Made by a program: the position numbers and the translations under genes
Shown: positions 19,498 through 28,620 of the stretch, one piece after another
Layout: every line of letters starts with the position of its first letter
Numbering within the stretch: position 1 is the first letter of the stretch
The notes under the pieces: generated by a model
The model's input: only the letters and a program-made list of their open reading frames with translations
Told to the model about the DNA's origin: nothing
Database searches by the model: none
Origin: Mixta gaviniae
Lineage (GTDB): Bacteria > Pseudomonadota > Gammaproteobacteria > Enterobacterales > Enterobacteriaceae
Reading direction: 5' to 3'
DNA: 64,000 nt
Assembly (NCBI RefSeq): GCF_002953195.1
Contig: NZ_CP026377.1
Coordinates: forward strand, 620,001-684,000

Positions 19498-20019
19498 ATG
19501 AAACGTTTTAACCAAGCCGCACTCGCTATGGCGCTGCTATTTTCTTCCGCCTCGGCGCTGGCGTACGACGGCACCGTTAATTTCAACGGCGAGATTATTG
19601 ATAATACCTGCATCATCTCGCTGGGGAACGGCAGCAACAGCCTGGTGGTGCCGATGGGATCGGTGAATAAAAGCAGCTTTACCGGCACCGGGTCTATCGC
19701 CTCCACGACCCAGTTCGCGTTGGTTATGACCAACTGCCCGGCGGTGAACGCGAGTGTAAAATTTGATGGCCCCACCTATGAGGGCGACCAAAACGTGCTG
19801 GCGCTGAACCCGGGTGCCGGCGTGGCGACCGGCGTCGGCATTCAGCTCTACGATAAGGATATGGCGGCGCTGCCGCTGTTTACCGCCTCTAACCCTTACC
19901 AGTTAAAGGAAGGCGAAGATAACATCATGAGATTCTACGCCAGCTATATCGCCATGGCCGGTAGCGTGACCGCCGGCCCGGCTAATGCCGTAGCGACCTT
20001 TACCGTTAACTATAACTAA
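19498..20019 (+). CDS. Fimbrial major subunit (FimA-type pilin)
   Basis: The 173-residue protein has a signal peptide (MKRFNQAALAMALLFSSASALA) and a pilin domain. Two cysteines (NTCIISL and MTNCPAV) are placed to form the usual disulfide, and the C-terminal strand ANAVATFTVNYN has the alternating pattern needed for donor-strand exchange. It would polymerise outside the cell after delivery by the chaperone and usher encoded next. First gene of the operon. Confidence 0.88.
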   Translation: MKRFNQAALAMALLFSSASALAYDGTVNFNGEIIDNTCIISLGNGSNSLVVPMGSVNKSSFTGTGSIASTTQFALVMTNCPAVNASVKFDGPTYEGDQNVLALNPGAGVATGVGIQLYDKDMAALPLFTASNPYQLKEGEDNIMRFYASYIAMAGSVTAGPANAVATFTVNYN

Positions 20020-20072
20020 CCAGCGCGGCAATGGGCCGCGGCCCTGGCCCATTGCCTTTTGGAACTGCGGCA

Positions 20073-20759
20073 ATGACTAAACGGATTTTTGCCTTTCTGC
20101 TCCTGGCACCGCTGCTAAACGGCACGGCGTCGGCCGGGGTTATCGTCGGCGGCACGCGCATTATTTTTAACGGCGCCGCGAAAGAGACCACGCTTAACGT
20201 CACCAACCCCGACGCCTCGCCGTGGCTGATCCAGTCCTGGGCGGAGACGGAGGATCACCGTAAAGCACCCTTTATCTTCTCGCCGCCGCTTTTCCGCCTC
20301 GACGGCAAACAGAAAAACATCCTGCGCATCATCCATACCGGCGGCGCCTTGCCCGGCGATCGGGAAAGCTTGTTCTGGGCGAACGTTAAATCGATCCCCT
20401 CCACGCCCGATATGGATAACGCCCTGCAGATCGCCATTAAAACCCAGATCAAACTGATCTACCGACCGGCGGCGCTAAAAAACGGCTTTTCGCCCGAACA
20501 GATGCAAAAACTGCAGTGGCGCTGGCAGCAGGGAAAATTGCAGGTCACCAATCCCACCGCGTTTTATATGCACTTTCATTCGATCGAGATTAACGGCCAT
20601 CCGCTGGCCGATCCGCAATGGGTGGCGCCTTTTGCCGTAAAACATTACTCCCTGCCGCAGCCGGTCGCGGCCGGTACGGTACGCTGGCGGCTGATTAATG
20701 ATTACGGCGCGCTGACGGAGACCTTTCAGGCCAGCTATTCATCCTCGCTTAAAAACTGA
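20073..20759 (+). CDS. Periplasmic fimbrial chaperone (PapD/FimC family)
   Basis: The 228-residue protein has a signal peptide (MTKRIFAFLLLAPLLNGTASA) followed by the G1/A1 strands GVIVGGTRIIFNGAAKETTL. The conserved Arg of TRIIF and Lys near QIKLIYRP are the likely subunit C-terminus anchors. The start at 20073 is chosen for the signal peptide; an upstream in-frame ATG (20031) adds an unlikely extension. It holds pilin subunits in the periplasm for transfer to the usher. Confidence 0.9.
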   Translation: MTKRIFAFLLLAPLLNGTASAGVIVGGTRIIFNGAAKETTLNVTNPDASPWLIQSWAETEDHRKAPFIFSPPLFRLDGKQKNILRIIHTGGALPGDRESLFWANVKSIPSTPDMDNALQIAIKTQIKLIYRPAALKNGFSPEQMQKLQWRWQQGKLQVTNPTAFYMHFHSIEINGHPLADPQWVAPFAVKHYSLPQPVAAGTVRWRLINDYGALTETFQASYSSSLKN

Positions 20760-20783
20760 CACGCGATTCGGAAAGGACAACCT

Positions 20784-23264
20784 ATGACAGGCGTAAGGAT
20801 TCGCCTTTTATTCTTGCTGACGTTCGCCGCTCTTTCGCCGGCAGCGGGCAGCGGGCTGCATTTTAATCCGGCACTGCTGGAGCAGCAGGCAGCGGCAGGC
20901 GGCGCGGTCGATCTCTCCGCGTTTGAGCGTGTGCCGCAGCCGCCGGGCCGCTATCGGGTGGAAGTGGCGCTAAACCAGCAGATTCAGGAGACGCGCGACG
21001 TCGCCTTTTTTCTGCGGGCCGGGCGGCTGCAGCCCTGTCTGAGCGCGGCGACGCTGGCACGCTACGGCGTTAATGTGGCGCGCTACCCGCGGCTTGAGCA
21101 GGCGGATGGCTGCGCTGATTTGACGCAGATCCCTGATGCCGACGCGCATCTGGAGGTCAGCGCGCAGCGGCTGCTGCTGAGCGTGCCGCAGGCGGCGCTG
21201 AGCCATGGCGCGCGCGAGGCGGTCGCGCCGACGCGCTGGGATCAGGGTATCAATGCGCTGCTGGTGAACTACCGCTTTAGCGGCGCGCAGAGCGAGGCGC
21301 GGCAGGCGCACCGCAGCGGCAGCGATAACCAGTTTCTCAGCCTGCGGCCCGGCCTGAACCTGGGAGCGTGGCGGCTGCGTAATTACAGCACCTGGTCGCG
21401 CAGCCGCGACGGCCGGGCAGGCTGGGATACCCTTTACAGCTACCTGCAACGGCAGATCGTGCCGCTGCGCGCGCAGCTGACGATCGGCGAGGGCAACGCG
21501 CCTGGCGACCTCTATGACAGCATCCGCTTTCGCGGCCTGCAGCTTGCATCGGATGAGGATATGCTGCCCGACAGCCTGAAGGGCTACGCGCCGGTAGTGC
21601 GCGGCATCGCCCGCAGCCAGGCGCAAGTCAGCGTCTGGCAGAACGGCCACGTGATCTACCAGGCCTACGTGGCGCCCGGCGCTTTTGAAATCGCCGATAT
21701 CTATCCTACCGGCGGCAGCGGTGATCTTTACGTCGCGATTAAAGAGGCGGACGGCAGCGAGCAGCAGCTGGTGGTGCCATTTGCTTCGGTGCCGCTGCTG
21801 CAGCGCGAAGGCCATATCAAATACAGCCTGACCGGCGGCGAGTATCGCGGCTATGGCGATGATGACAACGGCCAGCGCTTCCTGCAGGGCACGGCGATGT
21901 ATGGATTGCCGCAGGGGTTCACCCTCTACGGCGGCCTGCAGCAGGCGGCGCGCTACCGCTCGCTGGCGGCAGGCGTCGGGAAAAATTTCGGCTCTCTGGG
22001 CGCGCTCTCGCTGGATATCACGCTGGCGCGCGCCAGACCGGCGCATCAACACCCTCAGCAGGGGCACGCCTGGCGCCTGCGCTACGGTAAAAACGTCATT
22101 GAGACTGGCACCAGCGTGGCGCTGGCAGGCTATCGCTATGCCACCGAGGGGTTTTACAGCCTGAGCGAGACGCTGGAGAACGGTAGCCAGCGCTGGCCGT
22201 GGGATCGGCGCCGCCAGCGAGCCGAACTCACCCTCAGCCAGAACCTGTGGCGCGACGCGGGTGCGCTGACGCTGAGCGCCATCAATGAAGATTACTGGGC
22301 GAGCGCCCGGCAGGTGCGTTCGCTAAGCCTTAGCTACAACAACAGCTGGCGCAGCGTCAGTATGAGCCTCAACTACAGCTACAGCCGCAACGCGCTGCGC
22401 CAGCAGGCGCACACGGCGCGCGAAGATCGCGTGCTGGCGCTGTCGCTTAGCGTGCCGCTCGGCCACGCGGGCGGGCAGACATGGGCAAACTACCAGTTGA
22501 ACAGCGCCCGGCACGGCGGCGACAGCCAGTCGTTAGGGCTGAGCGGCGTGACGCTGGCGGATAACAACCTGAGCTGGAGCCTGCGCCAGGGCTACGCCAC
22601 GCGCAACCAGGGCAGCAGCGGTAGCGCGGAGCTGGACTATCGCGGCGGCTACGGTGAGGCGGACGCGGGTTACGCCTGGGATCGTCACAGCCGCCGCCTC
22701 AGCTATGGACTCAGCGGCGCGCTGACGGCGCACCGCGACGGCATTACCCTTAGCCAGCCGCTGGGTGAGACGGTCGCGCTGGTGAAAGCGCCGGGCATCG
22801 CCGGCGCATCGCTGGTCAACCAGACCGGCGTACGCACCGATCTGCGCGGCTACACCCTGGTGCCTTACGTCAGGCCGTTTCGGGTGAATGAGCTGTCGCT
22901 TGATCCCTTATCGCTGCCGAACAGCGTTGAACTCACCCGCACCAGCGCCCAGGTGATCCCCACGCGTGGCGCCGTAGTACGTGCCGATTTCAGCGGCCGC
23001 GCAGGCCAGCGCGCCCTGATCAGGCTAACGCGCGGCAACGGCCTGCCGGTTCCCTTCGGCGCCACGGTCCGGCTGGCGGAAGAAACATCCGACTACAGCA
23101 GCATCGTCGGCAGTGAAGGCGAAGTCTGGCTCAGCGGGCTGGCTGACCACGGCACGCTACTGGTGAGCTGGGGCAGCGGCCCCGACAGCCAGTGCCAGGC
23201 CAGCTTTATGCTGCCGGCAGGGGAAGGCGAGTCCATCAGTCAGCTGCAGGCCATTTGTCGCTAA
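20784..23264 (+). CDS. Outer-membrane fimbrial usher
   Basis: The 826-residue protein has a signal peptide, an N-terminal chaperone-binding domain starting LHFNPALLEQQAAAGGAVDLS, a 24-stranded barrel with plug, and C-terminal domains ending with the conserved Cys pair (DSQCQASF, QAICR). FEIADIYPTGGSGDLYV is a typical usher signature. It assembles and secretes pilus subunits across the outer membrane. Third gene of the operon, 24 bp after the chaperone. Confidence 0.93.
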   Translation: MTGVRIRLLFLLTFAALSPAAGSGLHFNPALLEQQAAAGGAVDLSAFERVPQPPGRYRVEVALNQQIQETRDVAFFLRAGRLQPCLSAATLARYGVNVARYPRLEQADGCADLTQIPDADAHLEVSAQRLLLSVPQAALSHGAREAVAPTRWDQGINALLVNYRFSGAQSEARQAHRSGSDNQFLSLRPGLNLGAWRLRNYSTWSRSRDGRAGWDTLYSYLQRQIVPLRAQLTIGEGNAPGDLYDSIRFRGLQLASDEDMLPDSLKGYAPVVRGIARSQAQVSVWQNGHVIYQAYVAPGAFEIADIYPTGGSGDLYVAIKEADGSEQQLVVPFASVPLLQREGHIKYSLTGGEYRGYGDDDNGQRFLQGTAMYGLPQGFTLYGGLQQAARYRSLAAGVGKNFGSLGALSLDITLARARPAHQHPQQGHAWRLRYGKNVIETGTSVALAGYRYATEGFYSLSETLENGSQRWPWDRRRQRAELTLSQNLWRDAGALTLSAINEDYWASARQVRSLSLSYNNSWRSVSMSLNYSYSRNALRQQAHTAREDRVLALSLSVPLGHAGGQTWANYQLNSARHGGDSQSLGLSGVTLADNNLSWSLRQGYATRNQGSSGSAELDYRGGYGEADAGYAWDRHSRRLSYGLSGALTAHRDGITLSQPLGETVALVKAPGIAGASLVNQTGVRTDLRGYTLVPYVRPFRVNELSLDPLSLPNSVELTRTSAQVIPTRGAVVRADFSGRAGQRALIRLTRGNGLPVPFGATVRLAEETSDYSSIVGSEGEVWLSGLADHGTLLVSWGSGPDSQCQASFMLPAGEGESISQLQAICR

Positions 23265-23284
23265 CCGCATTTAAAGGAACCAGG

Positions 23285-24232
23285 ATGCATACATTAACAG
23301 GCGCGGCGGGCATTATTATGCTGGCCGCCATACTGCCCGCCGATAGCCGGGCCGCAGGCTGCGATATCAAGGCGCCCGGAACGCAGCGCATCACGCTGCC
23401 CGATCTGCTGTTGGATCCGAACCTGCCGTTGGGCAGCGTTATCGGCAGCCAGACCCTCAGCCTGGCGGGCGTGGCCGCCCAGCGCTGCGTCGGCAGCATT
23501 CCGTATCAGTCGATGATGAGCGGCAGCTGGAGCCGACCGAGCGGTACGCTGCCCGGCGTTTATGAGACCGGCGTGCCGGGCGTAGGGGTAAAGGTTTCTG
23601 ATTACCTGTTCAGCGATCGAACGGTGCCGCTTGCGGAGACGCTGACGCCCGACCCGAACGCGCCGCTTTCCGGCAGCGACATTCAGCTGCTGTTTTACCG
23701 CACTGGCGATATCACGCCGGGCAGCTTTCCCGGCGGCGAAGTGGCGCGCTTTACGCTGCCCGACGCCAGCGGCGATCCGGTCGTCGCGATCAGTCTGCAG
23801 GCGGTGGCGGGCAGCGTGCGGCTAAAAAGCTGCTATGCCAAATCGCCGAACCTGACGGTGCAGCTGGGCCGCGTTAACCGTAGCGCCTTTGTCGGCATGA
23901 GCAGCAGCGTGGCGCCGACCTCATTTAACGTAGAGCTGGTGTGTCAGGGCGATCTGCCGGTAAAGGTGGCGTTCTCGACCGTCGGCGGCGCATCGTCGCC
24001 AGAGCCGGGCATTGTACCGATCGAAAGCGGAGAGGGCACCGCCAGCGGCGTGGCAATAAAAATTATGCATCGCGACGGCTCGCCGCTGCGTTTCGATACG
24101 CCGCAGCCCTATCGCCTTCACGGCGAACCGCAGGTGACGATCCCGCTGCTGGCGACCTATACGCCGATCGGCACCTCTATCACGCCCGGCAAGGCGCACG
24201 CGGCCATCACCTTTACCATTACGCAGAACTAG
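23285..24232 (+). CDS. Fimbrial tip adhesin / minor subunit
   Basis: The 315-residue protein has a signal peptide (MHTLTGAAGIIMLAAILPA), an N-terminal receptor-type domain (about residues 25-175) and a C-terminal pilin domain with cysteines (LKSCYAK, VELVCQG) and a last strand KAHAAITFTITQN. This two-domain plan is that of tip adhesins. The start at 23285 has AAGGA upstream. The ligand cannot be inferred. Confidence 0.82.
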   Translation: MHTLTGAAGIIMLAAILPADSRAAGCDIKAPGTQRITLPDLLLDPNLPLGSVIGSQTLSLAGVAAQRCVGSIPYQSMMSGSWSRPSGTLPGVYETGVPGVGVKVSDYLFSDRTVPLAETLTPDPNAPLSGSDIQLLFYRTGDITPGSFPGGEVARFTLPDASGDPVVAISLQAVAGSVRLKSCYAKSPNLTVQLGRVNRSAFVGMSSSVAPTSFNVELVCQGDLPVKVAFSTVGGASSPEPGIVPIESGEGTASGVAIKIMHRDGSPLRFDTPQPYRLHGEPQVTIPLLATYTPIGTSITPGKAHAAITFTITQN

Positions 24233-24272
24233 AGCGGGCCACTTACCGAACGGGATGAGAACACCGGAAAGG

Positions 24273-24302
24273 TTCTGCGCCCGCAGAGAGCAGGGCGCAG
24301 AA
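24273..24302. terminator. Hairpin between convergent fimbrial operon and yjjA
   Basis: TTCTGCGCCC and GGGCGCAGAA form a perfect 10-bp stem with a 10-base loop in the 78-bp gap between convergent genes. No good T run follows on either strand. Confidence 0.5.
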
Positions 24303-24310
24303 GGGGGATA

Positions 24311-24832
24311 TCAGGAGATAAAGTTTTTGCCCTGCTTCAGCACCACATCGCAGGCTTTGGTTTTCACCTTCTCGCCAAGCGGGGTGTTGCTCAGGCTTTT
24401 CAGGTTTAGCTGCTGGCCGTTGCCGGTATTCAGCAGACCCATCAGACCTTGCTGGTAATCAGGCTGCTGCGCCTGGGCGGTACTGTTTTGCAGGCCGAGT
24501 TTGCTCAGCACCTGATCTTTGATATTGGCGACATTGTTATCCACCACGTTATGCTTCACGCAGTATTCCATCACCCCGGCGGCGTTAGTCATGCTGTTAC
24601 TGCTGACTGCCTTATCGCCACCGTTCAGCAGGCCGGCCAGCGAGGAGAGCGAGAGGCCGTTCTGTGCGTTCGCGCCGTTCTGCGTGGTGCTGGTGGTATT
24701 GCTGTTTTGCTGGCTCAGCTGCGATGCCGCGCTGTTGAGCTGATCCTGCCAGCTTGCCGCCAGCGCCGTTCCCGTCACCATAAAAGAGAGCATACCTGTC
24801 GTCAGCGTCAGGCGCTGTAAAAGCTTTTTCAT
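24311..24832 (-). CDS. yjjA: DUF2501 family secreted protein YjjA
   Basis: The 173-residue protein has a signal peptide (MKKLLQRLTLTTGMLSFMVTGTALA), a Ser/Asn/Gln-rich region, and a C-terminal DUF2501 domain with YCVKHNVVDNN and KACDVVLKQGKNFIS, giving a probable disulfide. It is a periplasmic protein of unknown function. It is convergent with the fimbrial operon and lies just before leuX. Confidence 0.8.
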   Translation of the reverse strand: MKKLLQRLTLTTGMLSFMVTGTALAASWQDQLNSAASQLSQQNSNTTSTTQNGANAQNGLSLSSLAGLLNGGDKAVSSNSMTNAAGVMEYCVKHNVVDNNVANIKDQVLSKLGLQNSTAQAQQPDYQQGLMGLLNTGNGQQLNLKSLSNTPLGEKVKTKACDVVLKQGKNFIS

Positions 24833-25019
24833 TTTTAACCTCGTTTTTATATCCGGCGCGCCAACAACAGCGCGCCCGCTATCAGCTGGTTAGGACTGCC
24901 GATGAGCAGGGGAGTTCCGGCTAAAGCGCTGCAGAGCGCTGCCTGAGAAGGCGATTGAGATTAGTCTGTAGGCTAAGGCGAAATTTTCGTCACTTAGCGC
25001 ACGCTATGGACGATTGAGG

Positions 25020-25047
25020 TTGCGCAGGTGGCCGGTAAGGGTATAAT
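25020..25047 (+). promoter_or_regulatory. leuX promoter
   Basis: TTGCGC (25020-25025) and a perfect TATAAT (25042-25047) with a 16-bp spacer lie about 30 bp upstream of the tRNA. Confidence 0.7.
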
Positions 25048-25075
25048 CCTCAACGTTTTCCGCATACCCTTCAGT

Positions 25076-25160
25076 GCCGAAGTGGCGAAATCGGTAGACG
25101 CAGTTGATTCAAAATCAACCGTAGAAATACGTGCCGGTTCGAGTCCGGCCTTCGGCACCA
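25076..25160 (+). tRNA. leuX: tRNA-Leu (anticodon CAA)
   Basis: The 85-base tRNA includes an encoded CCA end. Acceptor arms GCCGAAG / CTTCGGC pair, the anticodon loop TTCAAAA carries CAA (reading UUG), there is a long type II variable arm, and the T arm GCCGGTTCGAGTCCGGC is intact. It is nearly identical to E. coli leuX, a well-known integration hotspot, and an integrase gene follows at once. Confidence 0.97.
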
Positions 25161-25164
25161 AGTA
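25138..25164 (+). repeat. attL: 3' end of leuX
   Basis: A 27-bp stretch covering the T arm, acceptor 3' strand, CCA and AGTA is repeated at 34546-34571 with one G missing. This copy keeps the tRNA whole. Confidence 0.88.
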
Positions 25165-25271
25165 CTCTTCCAAGACTATCCGAGAAAGTCCAACTTTACC
25201 TTTAAAATCAAGGTTTATAGCCTTTTTTACGTCCTGATCCGTCCGAGGTGGTCCGTTGAAATCCGGATGCT

Positions 25272-25325
25272 ATTGGGGGCATAATTGGGGGCATCTTAAC
25301 TTCGATTAGAAATGTGCCCCCAAAT
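25272..25325. repeat. Integrase arm-type site candidates
   Basis: ATTGGGGGCAT occurs twice in direct orientation (25272-25282, 25284-25294), and an inverted copy TGCCCCCAAAT (25315-25325) overlaps the integrase start. A related CTTGGGGGCAC lies near the other end of the island (about 34470). Such repeats next to int are typical of integrase arm-binding sites and could also autoregulate int. Confidence 0.6.
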
Positions 25326-26577
25326 GAAGCTCAACGCCAGACAGGTCGAAACCGCAAAGCCAAAAGGCAAAACTTATAAAATGGCCGATGGCGGTGGTTT
25401 GTACCTTGAGGTTTCGACCAAGGGTTCCAAATACTGGCGCATGAAATACAGACGCCCCTCTGACAAAAAAGAGGATCGCTTGGCATTCGGTGTTTGGCCT
25501 ACCGTAACGCTTGCTCAGGCAAGAGCAAAGCGTGATGAAGCTAAAAAGCTGTTAGGGCAGGGGATTGACCCAAAAGCTGAACAGAAGGAAGCTCAGGCCG
25601 AAAACGCAGGGGCATATACTTTTGAAACCGTCGCTCGCGAATGGCATGCCAGTAACAAGCGCTGGAGCGAAGACCATCGTTCACGCGTTCTCCGTTATCT
25701 TGAGCTTTATATCTTTCCGCATATTGGCACGTCAGATATTCGCCAGCTCAAAACCAGTCATTTGTTAGCCCCGATTAAAAAAGTTGATGCCACGGGTAAG
25801 CACGATGTTGCGCAGCGTCTTCAGCAGCGCGTTACGGCGATAATGCGCTATGCTTTGCAGAACGATTACATTGAATCCAACCCTGCTATTGATATGGCCG
25901 GGGCACTTTCTACCGTCAAGGCTCGCCATTACCCCGCATTACCCTTCAGCCGTTTCCCTGAATTTCTTGAGCGCCTGGCCGCATACCGTGGGCGTATCAT
26001 GACCCGTATTGCTGTAGAGCTTTCATTACTAACTTTCGTCCGTTCCAGTGAGCTGCGTTTTGCCCGTTGGGATGAGTTCGATTTCAAAAGGGCTTTATGG
26101 AAAATTCCTGCTCAGCGTAAAGAGATAGAAGGAGTTCGTTACTCTCATCGTGGCATGAAGATGAAAGAGGAGCATCTCGTACCGCTAAGCCATCAGATTT
26201 TAGCCCTGCTGGAAAAGTTGAAGCAGTTAAGCGGTGACAACGAGAGGCTCTTTCCCGGCGATCACGATCCTAAAAAAGTCATGAGCGAAAATACGGTTAA
26301 CAATGCTCTGCGCGCTATGGGGTATGTCACAAAAACCGAAGTTTGCGGGCATGGCTTCAGGACAATGGCACGAGGCGTGCTGGGTGAGTCAGGATTGTGG
26401 AGTGATGATGCGATAGAGCGGCAGTTGAGCCACTCCGAGCGTAATAATGTACGCGCTGCTTACATTCATACCTCTGAACATTTGGATGAGCGCAGATTGA
26501 TGGTGCAATGGTGGGCGGATTTTCTTGATGCAAATAAGGTGGAGTTTGTAACCCCCTATGATTTCGCAAGGCAATGA
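25324..26577 (+). CDS. P4-type tyrosine integrase
   Basis: The 417-residue protein has the N-terminal DUF4102-type domain (KTYKMADGGGLYLEV), a SAM-like core-binding domain, and a C-terminal catalytic domain. Catalytic positions are recognisable as an Arg in FVRSSELRFARWDEFD, HGFRTMARG (His-x-x-Arg), and the tyrosine in RAAYIHTSEHLDERRLMVQWWADFLD. It integrates the element at leuX. The start at 25324 (MKLNARQVETAKPKG) matches the family; an ATG at 25312 is an alternative. No strong ribosome-binding site is visible for either. Confidence 0.93.
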   Translation: MKLNARQVETAKPKGKTYKMADGGGLYLEVSTKGSKYWRMKYRRPSDKKEDRLAFGVWPTVTLAQARAKRDEAKKLLGQGIDPKAEQKEAQAENAGAYTFETVAREWHASNKRWSEDHRSRVLRYLELYIFPHIGTSDIRQLKTSHLLAPIKKVDATGKHDVAQRLQQRVTAIMRYALQNDYIESNPAIDMAGALSTVKARHYPALPFSRFPEFLERLAAYRGRIMTRIAVELSLLTFVRSSELRFARWDEFDFKRALWKIPAQRKEIEGVRYSHRGMKMKEEHLVPLSHQILALLEKLKQLSGDNERLFPGDHDPKKVMSENTVNNALRAMGYVTKTEVCGHGFRTMARGVLGESGLWSDDAIERQLSHSERNNVRAAYIHTSEHLDERRLMVQWWADFLDANKVEFVTPYDFARQ

Positions 26578-26671
26578 TGAATTTGAAATGCAGGCTTACA
26601 AGATAAAGATAACTGACTGATATTAAATGTGATTTATCTTATCTCGCTATTTTAGCTACTATAATTATAGT

Positions 26672-26700
26672 TTGACAAAAAAAAATTTCTTAATCATATT
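26672..26700 (+). promoter_or_regulatory. Promoter candidate for sce7726/sce7725 pair
   Basis: TTGACA (26672-26677) and CATATT (26695-26700), 17 bp apart, precede the pair. A second -10-like TATAAA at 26759 lies only about 6 bp before the start codon at 26770, and no Shine-Dalgarno is present, so leaderless transcription is possible. Confidence 0.4.
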
Positions 26701-26769
26701 ACTCTAAAGGTTCTCATTTATAGTAATTTTCTGGAAAATTTTTTTAGCGATTTTTTGGTATAAAATAGA

Positions 26770-27618
26770 ATGAATTATCAAGCGATAAGTAAAATATTTA
26801 GTCGTAATGTTGTATTGGAAATAGCAAAGAAGAATAGATTAGAGTTGTTTAGAAGTATTCTCATGGAGAATTACCCTTCGTACAACTCAAAAGGTAAGTC
26901 TATATCTAAGATATACGATGAAATGTATACCTTGCTGAAAAAGAAGTATAGAAACGAGTATGTTTACAAGAACGAAATAGCAAAAAATATAATAAGAAAA
27001 AGTCACAAATTTTGTAATGTTAGTTATGTTAATGAATTTAAGGTTAATGGTTGTATAGCTGACGTGGCTATTTTTAATGATACTTCCACCGCTTACGAGA
27101 TTAAGACAGAACTCGATTCTTTTGAAAGGCTGGATGACCAACTATCTGTTTATAAGGATGTTTTTGAGTTTGTTTATATGGTTGTACCTGAAAAGAAAAA
27201 AACTCAAGCGCTAAGAGTTGCACATGATAATACTGGGATAATAACTTTAAATGAAAAAAATGTCCTGAATTATGAACGGATGGCTATTTCAAATATAAAA
27301 TCCCTTTCCAAAGAAAAAATATTTAATTGTTTAAGGCCTTCTGAGTATGCTTCTCTCTATGAGGAAATAGTTGGCACTAAAGCTTCTGGAAGAGCTGCCG
27401 ATATTAAAGGTATGTGCAGAAGTGTTTTTGTTGAGCTGGACATAGAAAACGCGCATAAGGAAATGCTAAAAAAATTAACAGCAAGAGGTCTTGAGCGATT
27501 TGAAAAAGATCATTTTCTTTTTCTTCCTCAGTCACTGCTGGCTACATTATTAAATTTGCGATTAAATAGAAAGAGCTTAATGACACTTAGGGAAAACATG
27601 GTAGAAACATTATGTTAA
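26770..27618 (+). CDS. sce7726 family protein, PD-(D/E)XK-like (Gop-like)
   Basis: The 282-residue, lysine-rich protein has an N-terminal helical part and a PD-(D/E)XK-like core: NEFKVNGCIADVAIF (Asp98), AYEIKTELDS (Glu110-x-Lys112), then DDQLSVY (a Q-x3-Y motif, Gln124/Tyr128). This pattern is that of restriction-endonuclease-fold nucleases. From memory, sce7726 proteins occur next to sce7725 proteins, and the phage P4 gop-beta module is the analogous pair. Codon use is far more AT-rich than the core genome. It is 18 bp upstream of its partner. Nuclease activity and a killer or defence role are inference. Confidence 0.7.
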   Translation: MNYQAISKIFSRNVVLEIAKKNRLELFRSILMENYPSYNSKGKSISKIYDEMYTLLKKKYRNEYVYKNEIAKNIIRKSHKFCNVSYVNEFKVNGCIADVAIFNDTSTAYEIKTELDSFERLDDQLSVYKDVFEFVYMVVPEKKKTQALRVAHDNTGIITLNEKNVLNYERMAISNIKSLSKEKIFNCLRPSEYASLYEEIVGTKASGRAADIKGMCRSVFVELDIENAHKEMLKKLTARGLERFEKDHFLFLPQSLLATLLNLRLNRKSLMTLRENMVETLC

Positions 27619-27636
27619 TTGATAAGGAATCACAGC

Positions 27637-28584
27637 ATGTACTATTGTTATTTGAGAGCAAAGCAATATGAACTATTAGCTGTTAGGTCGTGTTTACCGA
27701 AAATAGTTCAGAAAAATATGGCTATTATCATTGAGCCTGTTAGAGAAAATAATAGGGATTTATATAGTTGTTTGAGGGATGCAAAAAATGAAAATGCAAG
27801 ATTGATATTGATAGTTAACCCTAAGTGCGGGGAGCTAGAGGGAAATGAAAGGCTAACAGAAGAATTAATAAAAGGTGCTATCGAATTATATCCCCAAGTT
27901 GAGCTTGGTTTTATTGTGGATGATACTACTAGCCCCACACAGGTCACTTCTTTTTTCAATGCATATCTCCAGCAAGCAAAGTCTATTATACATAAGAGCA
28001 GTTATGTAAATGCTCAGCAACTCCTCAATATTGAACTTTCTGATAGGTTATTTAAAAGCAATATATTTATTGAAGGTAAGTGTAGTGCAAGTTATGTATC
28101 AAACTTTAACCAAACCTTTAAAGTGTTAGTACATGACGGATTAAATCGAACTCAGACAAATGCTGGATATGCTAATAATATTATTGAGTTTTTCTCAGAT
28201 TTATATTTGAACTACAGACAGATAGGATTTCAGGGTTTTGGTGATTTTTCAATAGTTGGCGATCATTTTGTAGAAGGTGGAGGTCAAGCCGTCACAGCAG
28301 TGATACATGTTACTTATGAGGATACAGACAAAACACAAATTCTAGCTCATCATTTTTTGTCGGATCCAAGAGTGGCGGCTGAAGATGTTGCTATTTTGAT
28401 TGATGAAGCACTCGAAAAATTAGAAGCATTTATCACTAGTCAAAGACCTGATATTTTAAATTGGTCTACTGCTTGTAAAGAATTAATTGCCATTTATAAC
28501 ACTCCGGGCGAGAGAACCAATCTTGCTTATATTAAAAAGATGACAATTAAACATCATTTTGAATTAATGCATAACATTTTGTGA
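27637..28584 (+). CDS. sce7725 family protein (Beta_protein-like)
   Basis: The 315-residue protein starts MYYCYLRAKQYELLAVRSC, with AAGGA 8 bp upstream. It has the sce7725/Beta-protein outline: repeated strand patterns (ARLILIVNPKCGE, VELGFIVDDTTS) and a GFQGFGDFSIVGDHFVEGG motif. No catalytic motif is apparent to me. In P4, the beta product neutralises the growth-obstructing Gop, as I recall, so this may be the antagonist or partner of the upstream nuclease-like protein. A clear terminator follows, so the two genes form a closed unit. Confidence 0.7.
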   Translation: MYYCYLRAKQYELLAVRSCLPKIVQKNMAIIIEPVRENNRDLYSCLRDAKNENARLILIVNPKCGELEGNERLTEELIKGAIELYPQVELGFIVDDTTSPTQVTSFFNAYLQQAKSIIHKSSYVNAQQLLNIELSDRLFKSNIFIEGKCSASYVSNFNQTFKVLVHDGLNRTQTNAGYANNIIEFFSDLYLNYRQIGFQGFGDFSIVGDHFVEGGGQAVTAVIHVTYEDTDKTQILAHHFLSDPRVAAEDVAILIDEALEKLEAFITSQRPDILNWSTACKELIAIYNTPGERTNLAYIKKMTIKHHFELMHNIL

Positions 28585-28593
28585 TGATATTGA

Positions 28594-28620
28594 GAGGCGC
28601 ATTCTGCGCCTCTTCTTTAT
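28594..28620 (+). terminator. Terminator of sce7726/sce7725 unit
   Basis: GAGGCGCA and TGCGCCTC form a perfect 8-bp stem with a 3-base loop, followed by TTCTTTAT, ten bases after the stop. Confidence 0.88.
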
